Shown in pieces: positions 8,338 through 15,715 of a stretch of DNA of 64,000 nt; the stretch's first letter is position 1; each line of letters begins with the position of its first letter. The position numbers were made by a program, and so were the translations under genes. Origin of the DNA: a bacterium. Its GTDB lineage: Bacteria; Vulcanimicrobiota; Xenobia; Xenobiales; JADMJV01. Location of the stretch: positions 29,851 to 93,850 of the forward strand of contig JADMJV010000024.1 of NCBI GenBank assembly GCA_018780265.1, given 5' to 3'. The notes beneath the pieces were generated by a model, which was not told the origin of the DNA, did no database searches, and saw only the letters and a program-made list of their open reading frames with translations.

Positions 8338-8939
8338 CCGAGGCCGAGATTTTGCTGAAGCTTGAGCCCGTGTTTGCTCAAGAAGGAGTGGTTTTCGAGG
8401 TGATGGGGCGCGAAGACCATCGACTCTTGGTGCGGGCTCGCAGGACGGGCCCGGGAACTCCGGTGGCCTTCCTGGTCAAAGCGCTGGAAGGAACGTTGCG
8501 TCGCTATCATTCGGACTTGAAGGAAGTTGAATTGCTGGAGTACGATCCGGGAGAAGGCAGTTCAACGCCCGACACCCCAAATCCTGAGTTTGACAAAGTT
8601 CTGAAGCATAAGGCGGCATCGGCCAAACTCGAACTGCCCGAGGTTCCCGGGCTGGATCTGCGAGGGAGCGACCGAGCTCAGGCCGTCAAGGCCCTGGAGC
8701 AGGCCCAGAAAATGTGGTCTCGCCAGGGGGTAGACCGCTTTCGAGTGAGGGGTATGCTGGAGGATCCGGTGCATAGAGCCGTGCAGAAGTGGCTGTCCTT
8801 TTACGAGCTGACCGAATCGCACCAATTGGAGCCGGACGGCGACGTGCTGCGGGTGGTCTTGAAGGGTGCCGCCAGTCGTGAATTTCCCGATGTAGAGACG
8901 CTCTGGTTTCCGGCCCGCCTCATGCTGATGGGTCCTTGA
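8334..8939 (+). CDS. Hypothetical protein, 201 aa
   Basis: No family is recognised with confidence. The first 75 residues contain a pattern (LVKALEGTLRRYHSDLKEVELLEYD) that loosely recalls the NifU C-terminal fold, but the CxxC pair is absent. A Pro/Asp-rich linker and a second alpha/beta region follow. It overlaps the methyltransferase gene by 4 bases and the next gene by 1 base (TGATG), so the block 7249-10773 probably forms one operon. Confidence 0.6.
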   Translation: MTEAEILLKLEPVFAQEGVVFEVMGREDHRLLVRARRTGPGTPVAFLVKALEGTLRRYHSDLKEVELLEYDPGEGSSTPDTPNPEFDKVLKHKAASAKLELPEVPGLDLRGSDRAQAVKALEQAQKMWSRQGVDRFRVRGMLEDPVHRAVQKWLSFYELTESHQLEPDGDVLRVVLKGAASREFPDVETLWFPARLMLMGP

Positions 8940-9268
8940 TGGCCGGCGCCCCCAAAAAGAGCCCTCCGCCCAAGGGCAAAGCTGCTGTGGTTCGGGCTAA
9001 GCCCAGGCCCAAGGCCAAATCCAAGTCTAAAGGCCAGGCCACCAAGACGCCCGGCGGTATATGGACCTGGAAGACGCCCGACGAGGGTTGGAAACTGCGC
9101 CTGGCTTTGGGATTGATCATTCTGCTGCTGGGGGCTGTGACTTGCTGGAGCGGTGAGATCGAGCACAACCATGGCAGTTGGAAAGCCGGGTTTCGCGGGT
9201 TAAAGGGCGAGTTAATACTGGGACTCGAGTGGCGTCCGGGCGAATGGCCCCATCGATGGCCTCACTGA
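8939..9268 (+). CDS. Small membrane protein with a basic cytoplasmic tail
   Basis: A 109-residue protein with a very basic Lys/Pro/Ala-rich N-terminus (about 40 residues), one clear membrane helix (LRLALGLIILLLGAVTCW) and a short extracytoplasmic tail. ATG 8939 overlaps the upstream stop (TGATG), and the stop overlaps the next ATG at 9268 the same way. The family is not recognised. Its place directly before the HTTM gene suggests the two membrane proteins act together. Confidence 0.6.
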   Translation: MAGAPKKSPPPKGKAAVVRAKPRPKAKSKSKGQATKTPGGIWTWKTPDEGWKLRLALGLIILLLGAVTCWSGEIEHNHGSWKAGFRGLKGELILGLEWRPGEWPHRWPH

Positions 9269-10773
9269 TGAAGAAATGGTGGCAGGGACTGGCCCTCGAT
9301 CTGCGCTCGTTGGCCTTGCTGCGTATCATGATGGGTCTCTTATTGCTGTTGGACCTGGGAATTCGAGCCACCGACCTGCAGGCGCATTACACCGACGCCG
9401 GCTGCCAACCCGCATACCGCGTCCTGCAGTGGTCGTGGAATCTCGCCTTCTGGTCGGTGCACCTGGCGCAAGGCCATTGGTTGGGACAGGCACTGCTCTT
9501 TCTCGTGACCGCCGTGGCCTATGCGTGCCTTACCGTGGGCTACCGCACACGCTTATTTGGGTGGCTTTCCTGGTTTCTGCTGATATCCATGCAAAATCGT
9601 AACCCCGTCATTTTGGATGGGGGCGATCTCTATTTTCGTTGTTTGATGTTCTGGCTCTTGTTTTGCCCGTGGGCTGCCAGATGGTCGGTTGACGCCAGTC
9701 GGGCCGGGACCACGCCCCCAACCAGTGCATGGAACCTGGCTTGTGGCGCCTATTGCTGGCAGATTACTTTGATCTATGCATTCGCTTACTTGCTGAAGGT
9801 CGGCAATGAGTGGAAAGTGGACGGAACGGCGGTTCAACTCGCCCTGCTGTTAGATCAAATCACCTCGCCTCCGGCCCAGTTGCTGGTGGGCCATCCCGAC
9901 CTGTTGCGCTTTCTCAATTTCGCGGTGCTCTACTTCGAAGGTGCTGCCGCCCTGTTGATCTGGATTCCCCGCGCACGGCTCCTGGCGGTGGTGGGGTTGA
10001 CGGGTTTGCATTTGGGCTTGGGATCCTTTCTGCACCTGGGAGTATTTTCGTTGATTGCCTCTGTGTGCAGTTGGGCTTTGCTGCCCGGCTGGCTGTGGGA
10101 TCGCTGGCCTTCCTGGCGCTTGACGTTGCCAGACTGGCCCGGGAAGGGCTATGAAGACCCTTCTCCCCGACCTTCCCGGCTGGTCGTCAACCTCTTGCTG
10201 CTGTTTTTGTTGATGCGCGTGACCGCTTTCAACCTTTACTGGGGGCGCCATTGGACGGTGATGCCCAACTGCCCGGACCTGCGCCTGCTGCGCCTGGACC
10301 AACAATGGAACATGTTTGCTCCACGACCTCTGGCTGATGACGGCTATTTTGTGATCGTGGGGGAGACTCAGGAGGGCGATTGGGTCAATATCGGGTTGAC
10401 CGGCGGGCCAGAGGTGCGCTGGGACAAGCCGGCTCGAGTCGCCTCGTGTTATCCCAATGCGCGTTGGCGCAAACTGATGATGAACGCCTTCTTGCCCGAA
10501 AATCAAGTATGGCGGGCGCCCTTGCTGGATTATTTGGGCAGTCGCTGGCAACGTCGCCATCCTCACCGCCCGCTGCGCAGCCTGCATCTCTACTTCGTCC
10601 TGGAAAAAAGCCTGCCGGATGGCCAGGAAGGCCCTCTGCAGGTGAATCAACTCTGCTATCAGCCCAAACGGGCGGTGAATGACCGTCAGGCGGCTTCCAC
10701 GTATGCTACCCTGGGGACGGGACTGGAAGTCCTGCGCGCCTTCGGACGCGCTCCCGACAGAGGCGGAAAATAA
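9268..10773 (+). CDS. HTTM (vitamin K gamma-carboxylase-like) membrane protein
   Basis: The start reads DLRSLALLRI, then HYTDAG, NRNPVILDGGD and RCLMFWLLFCPW. These are signatures of the HTTM domain, the membrane core shared with vitamin K-dependent gamma-carboxylase. Several membrane helices fill the first 330 residues. A soluble C-terminal part (about 170 residues) follows, with a conserved-looking WNMFAPRPLADDGYFV segment common in bacterial homologues. The chosen ATG 9268 gives 501 residues and overlaps the preceding stop; ATG 9256 is also possible. Whether it carboxylates anything is unknown, since bacterial HTTM proteins are poorly characterised. Confidence 0.8.
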   Translation: MKKWWQGLALDLRSLALLRIMMGLLLLLDLGIRATDLQAHYTDAGCQPAYRVLQWSWNLAFWSVHLAQGHWLGQALLFLVTAVAYACLTVGYRTRLFGWLSWFLLISMQNRNPVILDGGDLYFRCLMFWLLFCPWAARWSVDASRAGTTPPTSAWNLACGAYCWQITLIYAFAYLLKVGNEWKVDGTAVQLALLLDQITSPPAQLLVGHPDLLRFLNFAVLYFEGAAALLIWIPRARLLAVVGLTGLHLGLGSFLHLGVFSLIASVCSWALLPGWLWDRWPSWRLTLPDWPGKGYEDPSPRPSRLVVNLLLLFLLMRVTAFNLYWGRHWTVMPNCPDLRLLRLDQQWNMFAPRPLADDGYFVIVGETQEGDWVNIGLTGGPEVRWDKPARVASCYPNARWRKLMMNAFLPENQVWRAPLLDYLGSRWQRRHPHRPLRSLHLYFVLEKSLPDGQEGPLQVNQLCYQPKRAVNDRQAASTYATLGTGLEVLRAFGRAPDRGGK

Positions 10774-10816
10774 AAAGGACCTCGCGCGTTCGGGGGGGGT
10801 CATCCGCTTGAGGTCC
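10766..10816 (-). terminator. Intrinsic terminator 1 with a C8 loop
   Basis: The minus-strand stem is 7 perfect pairs, a G-U pair, one mismatch and three more pairs. The loop core is GATGACCCCCCCCGA and a T-rich tail follows. It begins four bases after the HTTM stop codon. The loop core is identical to that of the hairpin at 10904-10945, although the stems differ. Confidence 0.55.
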
Positions 10817-10851
10817 GCGAGTAGACTAACAGGTTCTCGCCATTGGGGGGA
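10767..10851 (-). ncRNA. Candidate small RNA with a C8 terminator loop
   Basis: On the minus strand an extended -10 box (TG-G-TATAAA, 10866 down to 10858) predicts a start near 10851. The RNA would begin UCCCCCC, form a small hairpin (GCGAG/CTCGC arms at 10817-10821 and 10836-10840), and end in a stem of GGACCTC/GAGGTCC (10777-10783 and 10810-10816). The loop contains ACCCCCCCCGA, and the stem is followed by TTTTTATTTT. The -35 box is weak. This is inferred from sequence alone; the same DNA could instead act as a plus-strand hairpin. Confidence 0.4.
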
Positions 10852-10894
10852 GGTCTATTTATACCATGTCCGCTGACTGTCCATGAATTTCGGG

Positions 10895-10945
10895 AAAAAA
10901 ATAAGAGCCGCCTGCAGTCGGGGGGGGTCATCTGCAAGCGGCTCT
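10895..10945 (-). terminator. Intrinsic terminator 2 with a C8 loop
   Basis: The minus-strand arms AGAGCCGC and GCGGCTCT (8 pairs), then one mismatch and five pairs (TGCAG/CTGCA), close a loop holding the same GATGACCCCCCCCGA core. The stem is followed by TTATTTTTTT. A weak -10-like TACTAT lies just upstream on the minus strand (10957-10952). There is no minus-strand protein gene to its right that it could terminate, so it may end a second small RNA. Confidence 0.55.
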
Positions 10946-11075
10946 ATAAGGATAGTAGCATGCCGGCCGGGCCGTTGGCAGGTAGAATACTACCAGTTTT
11001 GCTCATTTGGCATGGTTAATTATCGTTACCATCCTCTGTGTGATCCCCGGCGACCGTTGCAGGTTTCGCGAGCTC

Positions 11076-11948
11076 ATGTCAGAATTTCCAAGCCCCATGC
11101 AAGGCTCTGAGCTGGACGCATCCTATCGTTACTGCGAGAAAATCACCAAGGAACGCGCCAAGAACTTCTTTTACGGGATTCGCCTTCTGCCCCCGGAGAA
11201 GCGGCGGTCCATGTGCGCCATGTACGCTTTTTTTCGCTACTGCGATGATGTTTCCGATGGGGATGTGGCCGGCTCCAAGGCTGACCTGCTGCGCCAGTGG
11301 CGCGCCTCCATCGAGGGGAATGATCCTGGCAACAGTCAGATACTGCCGGCCTTCTACGATGCCAAGACGAAACATGCCATTCCGTCTCAGTATTTTCACT
11401 CCATGATCGATGGGGTCGAAACCGACTTGTGCAAGTCTCGCTATGCCAACTTTGAAGAACTCTACCGCTATTGCTATTGCGTGGCCTCTACGGTGGGCCT
11501 GGTGTGTGTGTATGTCTACGGTTTTGACCAGTCGCCCGAGGCTTTGCAAATGGCTGAGTGGAGAGGCATCGCTTTCCAGTTGACCAACATTTTGCGCGAT
11601 GTCTCCGAAGATCTCTCGTTGGGGCGAGTCTATCTACCCCAGGATGAACTGATCCAACATGGTTTGTCGGAGCAAGACCTTATTTGTGGGCGGGAAGCCT
11701 CCGCCTTGAGGGATTTTTTGAGTTTTCAGGTAGCCCGTGCCCAAGATTTTTACTCGCGGTCAAGCGGCCTGGAGGCACGGGTGGACTCGGGCAGTCGCAG
11801 TTCCCTTCAGGCCATGACCAGTATTTACCAAGCCTTGCTTCAGAAAGTTAGCAAGATGGGCGTCACCGTTTTAAAAAAGCGAGCACGTTTGTCTACGGTG
11901 GAAAAACTTCGCCTGGCTGGCAAAACCTTGCTGGGCAGCAAATCTTAG
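11076..11948 (+). CDS. Squalene/phytoene synthase family (HpnD/CrtB-like)
   Basis: This enzyme joins two prenyl diphosphates head to head, giving presqualene or phytoene, for hopanoid or carotenoid synthesis. The first Asp-rich motif is in YAFFRYCDDVSD. The second is in LTNILRDVSEDLSLGRVYLP. Both bind Mg-diphosphate. I place the start at ATG 11076; a GTG or ATG further left would add a hydrophobic stretch not seen in the family, and no start has a strong ribosome site. The product is about 290 residues, a normal length. No other hopanoid or carotenoid gene is adjacent, so the product is not decided. Confidence 0.85.
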   Translation: MSEFPSPMQGSELDASYRYCEKITKERAKNFFYGIRLLPPEKRRSMCAMYAFFRYCDDVSDGDVAGSKADLLRQWRASIEGNDPGNSQILPAFYDAKTKHAIPSQYFHSMIDGVETDLCKSRYANFEELYRYCYCVASTVGLVCVYVYGFDQSPEALQMAEWRGIAFQLTNILRDVSEDLSLGRVYLPQDELIQHGLSEQDLICGREASALRDFLSFQVARAQDFYSRSSGLEARVDSGSRSSLQAMTSIYQALLQKVSKMGVTVLKKRARLSTVEKLRLAGKTLLGSKS

Positions 11949-11959
11949 AGGAGTCTGTA

Positions 11960-12568
11960 ATGCGTAAAAAACTTGGACTGATCTCGCTTTCCCTGGCGCT
12001 TTGGGGCTGCCAATCGGAAAATCGCAGTGTAGAGGGAAGTCAGGGCAACACTCGAGTGTCTATTTCGGTAGGGTCACCCACACCCCCTCCGGGAGAGGGC
12101 GTGGCCGTCGTCTCCAGTGCGACGCCCGAGGCCCAGGTCAATGTGGATGTCGAGTCCGGCGGCAATCAGGTCAAGATCGATGAGGATGGGGTTCAGGTTC
12201 AGGGTTCGCAGGGTGCCCAGGTCAAGGTGGACCAGGAAGGCGTTTCCATCAATGCTGGCCAGGGCTCGATTCCGGTGGATGGGGCTTCGTCCACGGAGAC
12301 GGAGGGCGACAAACTGGTCATCGAGGGTGTCGGCGACAAGAAAACCTACAAGGTCGACCACAAAGAGGTCGAAATCAACGGCACCGGCCACAACTTGAAG
12401 TTGACGGGCAGCGTGACCGGTCTAGAGGTGAATGGCACCAGCAATACGGTCGAGGTAGAAAAGGTGGAGGACGTTGAGGTCAACGGAACCGGAAACAATG
12501 TCCTATACGCTGGGCCCAAGCCAAAAATTGAACTCAACGGATTGGGCAACGACTGCCAGCCTCGCTAG
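11960..12568 (+). CDS. DUF3060-type lipoprotein
   Basis: The N-terminus is a lipoprotein signal with a lipobox LWGC (Cys17). A Ser/Pro/Gly-rich linker and repeats of the VQVQGSQGAQVKVDQ type follow. The C-terminal 90 residues carry the repeating V-N-G-T-G-N pattern of DUF3060, predicted as a small beta-helix. A good AGAGGAG precedes ATG 11960. It should be an envelope-anchored protein of unknown role. Its stop codon shares the CTAG tetramer (12565-12568) with the stop of the convergent gene. Confidence 0.8.
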   Translation: MRKKLGLISLSLALWGCQSENRSVEGSQGNTRVSISVGSPTPPPGEGVAVVSSATPEAQVNVDVESGGNQVKIDEDGVQVQGSQGAQVKVDQEGVSINAGQGSIPVDGASSTETEGDKLVIEGVGDKKTYKVDHKEVEINGTGHNLKLTGSVTGLEVNGTSNTVEVEKVEDVEVNGTGNNVLYAGPKPKIELNGLGNDCQPR

Positions 12569-13458
12569 CGGACCCTGCATTTCTTCTGGCTGTCCCAGTG
12601 AAGTGGTTTGGATTGTTTTGGCAGCGGAGACTCGGCCTGTTGACCTACCTTCAGACCATATTTCCAGTCCGGGGGGCAGATGGCGATATAACGGGCATAG
12701 CCGCCGGTTCCGCCGCGTAACTTGGGGAAGCCCATGGCAACCAGGGCGCCGCTCTCGGGAACCCGATCGAGATTAGCCACCCCTTCGGCCTGAGCGTAGC
12801 CGTTTTTCAGCAACCAGGCCTCGCCCAACAGGTCGGGAGTGCAGTCGGTGTCCAGGGGTTCGTGCCCGTGAAATAAGATGTGGCGTTTGAGGTGCAGAAA
12901 CTGCAAGGCAGCCAGTCCCACGCCTGGAAAGACAGCTTCCCCCGCCAATCCCGGCTGCCTCCAGCGCTTGCTCCAATCCGAGCGGACAAATACCACCGAG
13001 CCGGCTGGGATTTGTCCATGGATTTTCTCCCAGGCTTGAATATCGGGAATGGTCAGGGAGTACCCAGGGTCTTTGCCCACCTGATTGACGATCGAAATCA
13101 CCACCAGCGGTCGCAGCGAATAGGTGGCCGGCAACTCGTCGATCGAGGGGTAGTCGGGATTCCAGTGTGCTGGCGGGTCCAGTTGGGTGCCCAGTTGATC
13201 GGTGCTGAAGGTATAACGGGTGGCCTCAAAGCCGTCCTTGGCGTAGCTGTAGGGGCGCCCGCTCTCGGGTTCTATGGCGGGGTCAAACTGTTGAGGGCCA
13301 AAACCTTTCCAAACGGTCGAGTCGGGTTGGATGGTGTGGGTGAGGTCCACATAGCGGGCTCGCTTGAAGAACTTCTCATAGACTTTCCAGAGCGGGGGCT
13401 GGGCCAGTGCCGACCCGGTCAGGGTGATCACCAGCGCCAACCTGGCAAAAGACCTCAT
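12565..13458 (-). CDS. Secreted cyclase family protein (kynurenine formamidase-like)
   Basis: A signal peptide (cleavage expected after SALA) precedes a cyclase-fold domain with the opening DLTHTI and the metal-site region. In typical kynurenine formamidases this site is HxGTHxDxPxH; here it reads DQLGTQLDPPAHW, so two metal-ligand positions differ. Similar HxGTQxDPPxH variants occur in the family. Length is 297 residues. GGAGG precedes ATG 13458, and the start overlaps the TGA of the remnant at 13455-13583. The substrate is unknown; a periplasmic hydrolase or lyase role is inferred. Confidence 0.75.
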   Translation of the reverse strand: MRSFARLALVITLTGSALAQPPLWKVYEKFFKRARYVDLTHTIQPDSTVWKGFGPQQFDPAIEPESGRPYSYAKDGFEATRYTFSTDQLGTQLDPPAHWNPDYPSIDELPATYSLRPLVVISIVNQVGKDPGYSLTIPDIQAWEKIHGQIPAGSVVFVRSDWSKRWRQPGLAGEAVFPGVGLAALQFLHLKRHILFHGHEPLDTDCTPDLLGEAWLLKNGYAQAEGVANLDRVPESGALVAMGFPKLRGGTGGYARYIAICPPDWKYGLKVGQQAESPLPKQSKPLHWDSQKKCRVR

Positions 13459-13583
13459 GTTTTTCCTCCCAGATCATTGTGGACCCGAATCAGATCGGGG
13501 CGCACATCTTCAAATCCCACCCCGTAGGCGTCGCCGATGGCCAGGTGAAGTATCATTAGGGCTGCTTCGTGTTCTTTTTGCAC
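13455..13583 (-). pseudogene. Remnant N-terminus of an ADP-ribosylglycohydrolase
   Basis: A 42-codon open frame from GTG 13583 (or ATG 13556) contains LAIGDAYGVGFE, followed by VRPDLIRVHNDLGG and then a stop. GDAYGxGFE at the very N-terminus and the HNDL segment before the first metal site are characteristic of ADP-ribosylglycohydrolases (DraG-like). These are normally about 300 residues, with a YTDDTQM motif that is missing here. The frame stops inside the ribosome site and start of the cyclase gene (ACATGA), as if a deletion joined the two genes. It may now be translated only as a coupling leader. Confidence 0.5.
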
Positions 13584-13600
13584 TAAGCTTTCTTCAGGGT

Positions 13601-13978
13601 CTAGGCGCTGACGGTGGCTTTCTCAGGGGCGGGCTCTGTTTCGGCCACCACCTCGGTGCTATCGCGCTCGAATTCAGCGGCGATTTCGGTGAGTTCGCTT
13701 TCACCGGCCGGTTCCTCAACCTCAGAGCTGGCCAGGGGCTGCATCGGGGTGCCTAACAATACGTTGGCGGGCAGGGAGGGTGCCGGGGTGGGGCTCGGAG
13801 GGGACGTTTCTTCTTCCAGTTGTCGCTTGAACTCGTTGCTCAACTGGCGGCTGGACTCCCGAAAGGCGGCCAGTCCTTCCCCCAGGGCCTTGCCCAACTC
13901 GGGCAGACGGCGGGGGCCGAAGAGTATCAGGGCCAAAATGCCCAACAACAGCATCTCAGGGGCGCCTAAGTTCATCAT
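13601..13978 (-). CDS. tatA: Tat translocase subunit TatA/TatB
   Basis: A short N-terminal membrane helix is followed by the hallmark FGPRRLPELGKALGEGL hinge and amphipathic helix, then an acidic Pro/Ser/Glu-rich tail of about 75 residues. It forms part of the pore or receptor that exports folded proteins with twin-arginine signals. TatA and TatB cannot be told apart safely here. Start is ATG 13978 (a second ATG is the next codon). No tatC is in the window. The 66-aa gene lies 12 bases upstream. Confidence 0.9.
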   Translation of the reverse strand: MMNLGAPEMLLLGILALILFGPRRLPELGKALGEGLAAFRESSRQLSNEFKRQLEEETSPPSPTPAPSLPANVLLGTPMQPLASSEVEEPAGESELTEIAAEFERDSTEVVAETEPAPEKATVSA

Positions 13979-13990
13979 ACTGAGCCTACC

Positions 13991-14191
13991 TTACAACCGA
14001 GCTTGCCACTGGTCAAGTTTTCGTTGCACCGCCTGGCATTGAGAGATGAGGCGGTCCAGCTCGCCGCTGGGGACGACCAACGACTGTCCATCCTCTTCCA
14101 ATTCTTCGGTAACCACGAGAGCGGCTTGTAGTTCCCCAATGACGTCTTTGAGGGCGTCGTGTCCGGACTGCAGGTGCAAGAGAAGGGCCAT
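13991..14191 (-). CDS. Small helical hypothetical protein, 66 aa
   Basis: A short helical protein starting at ATG 14191 (MALLLHLQSGHDALKDVIGE), with an AAGG ribosome-site core upstream. It is rich in Gln, Glu and Leu and ends in a coiled-coil-like helix. It lies 12 bases before tatA on the same strand and diverges from rlmD, which supports a real first gene of the tatA operon. The family is not recognised. The same frame stays open far to the right, but that part is antisense to rlmD. Confidence 0.5.
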   Translation of the reverse strand: MALLLHLQSGHDALKDVIGELQAALVVTEELEEDGQSLVVPSGELDRLISQCQAVQRKLDQWQARL

Positions 14192-14290
14192 AAGGAAACC
14201 TTCTGGAGGCGTAGCCCGGCCCCTTTGTGAAAAGGAACTCGGGGATGGGCACGAGAACCCAGCAGCATCAATAACGACAATGGCGGCCCC

Positions 14291-15706
14291 GTGGGAGAAC
14301 CTCTCAAGCTCGGTTCGCGTGTTCCTCTCAAGGTCGACGATATAGCGGCCGGGGGCGAAGCGGTTGGGCGCGTTGATAATTTTGTCATCTTTGTACCTCA
14401 AGGCGCACCGGGAGATGAGCTTGAGGTCGAGGTCATCGAGTTGCGCAAAAACTATGGGCGCGCTCATATCAGCAAAATCATTAAGCCCTCTATACGGCGA
14501 GTTCAGCCTCCTTGCCCTGTCTATCACCAGTGCGGCGGCTGTCAGTTGCAGCACATTGATTACGACGCCCAACTGTTCTATAAGACCAAGATCGTTAAGG
14601 ACTCCATCCAGCACTTGACGGACTTGGGGACGATTAAGGTTCACCCTTGTCGCCGACTGGATGACCCGTGGAACTATCGCAATAAGGTTCAGGCCGTGGT
14701 GGCCGCCAAGCCCTACCTCCACCCCAAAGATACGGAGAAAGGCCGTATCAGTCATGTCGTCGGTCTCTATGCCCAGGGGACCCATCGAGTGATCAAGATT
14801 GATGAGTGCCTGATTCAAGACACTCTCAACAATAAAATTCTGCAGGCCTCGCGCGAGGCTATGGAAAGGCTGCAGTGGCCAGTCTATAACGAAAAGGACG
14901 GCTCGGGGTTGGTCCGTTACCTGGTCACCCGGGCCAGCTACAGTACCCGGGAGGCCCTGTTGGTGGTGGTGGCTGCTCAGCCGCGCTTGCCTCAGGTGCA
15001 AGAATTTCTCAACCATGTCAAACGGCGTGTCCCGCAATTGAAAGGCGTGCTGCTGAACCTCAATCCTCACCAGACCAACGTGGTGTTGGGCAATCGTACT
15101 CAGGTATTGTGGGGAAAAGACCACCTGATCGAGGACCTGTTGGGTTTAAAATTCCAGATTTCGCCCACCAGTTTTTTTCAGGTTAATACGCGCGGATTAC
15201 TGATGATGTATGATGTCCTTGAACATTACTGCGACCTGCGCGGCAAAGATACGGCCGTTGACTTGTATTGCGGGGTTGGATCCTTGTCGTTGTTAATGGC
15301 CAAGCGGGCCAAACGGGTGCTGGGGGTAGACATTTCTCTGGATGCTATCGAAGATGCCGTGGTCAACTCGGACCTCAATGGCTTCAAAAATACCGACTTT
15401 TTGGCGGGCGCGTCGGAAAAGGTGCTCCCCCAATTGTATCGGCAAGGTCAGCGATTTCAATTGGCCTTGCTCGACCCACCTAGGAAAGGCTGCGACGGGG
15501 AGGTATTACAAGTTTTGGCGCGCATGCGCATACCTCGAGTGGTATACGTTTCCTGCAATCCGTCGTCGCTGGCCCGCGACCTGGAAATATTGACCGGTCT
15601 GGGTTATCAAGTCCACGAGATTCAGCCCCTGGACATGTTTCCCCAAACTTATCATGTGGAGTGTGTGGCCCGACTGTCGCTGGTTGGCGACGGAAAGAGT
15701 CGCTGA
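14291..15706 (+). CDS. rlmD: 23S rRNA (uracil-1939-C5)-methyltransferase RlmD/RumA family
   Basis: A TRAM domain fills the first 60 residues. Then a [4Fe-4S] site follows (CPVYHQCGGC plus a later Cys in VHPC), and a SAM-dependent uracil-C5 methyltransferase domain. The catalytic cysteine sits in VYVSCNPSSLARDL, and the SAM motif is VDLYCGVGSL. It methylates a uridine in 23S rRNA; RlmCD-like or TrmA-like specificity cannot be excluded. Start is GTG 14291 without a strong ribosome site. The 471 residues fit the family. Confidence 0.9.
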   Translation: MGEPLKLGSRVPLKVDDIAAGGEAVGRVDNFVIFVPQGAPGDELEVEVIELRKNYGRAHISKIIKPSIRRVQPPCPVYHQCGGCQLQHIDYDAQLFYKTKIVKDSIQHLTDLGTIKVHPCRRLDDPWNYRNKVQAVVAAKPYLHPKDTEKGRISHVVGLYAQGTHRVIKIDECLIQDTLNNKILQASREAMERLQWPVYNEKDGSGLVRYLVTRASYSTREALLVVVAAQPRLPQVQEFLNHVKRRVPQLKGVLLNLNPHQTNVVLGNRTQVLWGKDHLIEDLLGLKFQISPTSFFQVNTRGLLMMYDVLEHYCDLRGKDTAVDLYCGVGSLSLLMAKRAKRVLGVDISLDAIEDAVVNSDLNGFKNTDFLAGASEKVLPQLYRQGQRFQLALLDPPRKGCDGEVLQVLARMRIPRVVYVSCNPSSLARDLEILTGLGYQVHEIQPLDMFPQTYHVECVARLSLVGDGKSR

Positions 15707-15715
15707 GGAGCTGGA

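Noticed and set aside
10883..11110. Small plus-strand open frame through the second G8 hairpin
   Set aside because: No ribosome site, no family, and it overlaps the structured RNA element and the start of the squalene synthase gene.
14192..15124. Long minus-strand open frame extending from the 66-aa gene across rlmD
   Set aside because: It lies antisense to the clearly conserved rlmD. Only the left end, with its own ATG at 14191 and place before tatA, looks like a gene.
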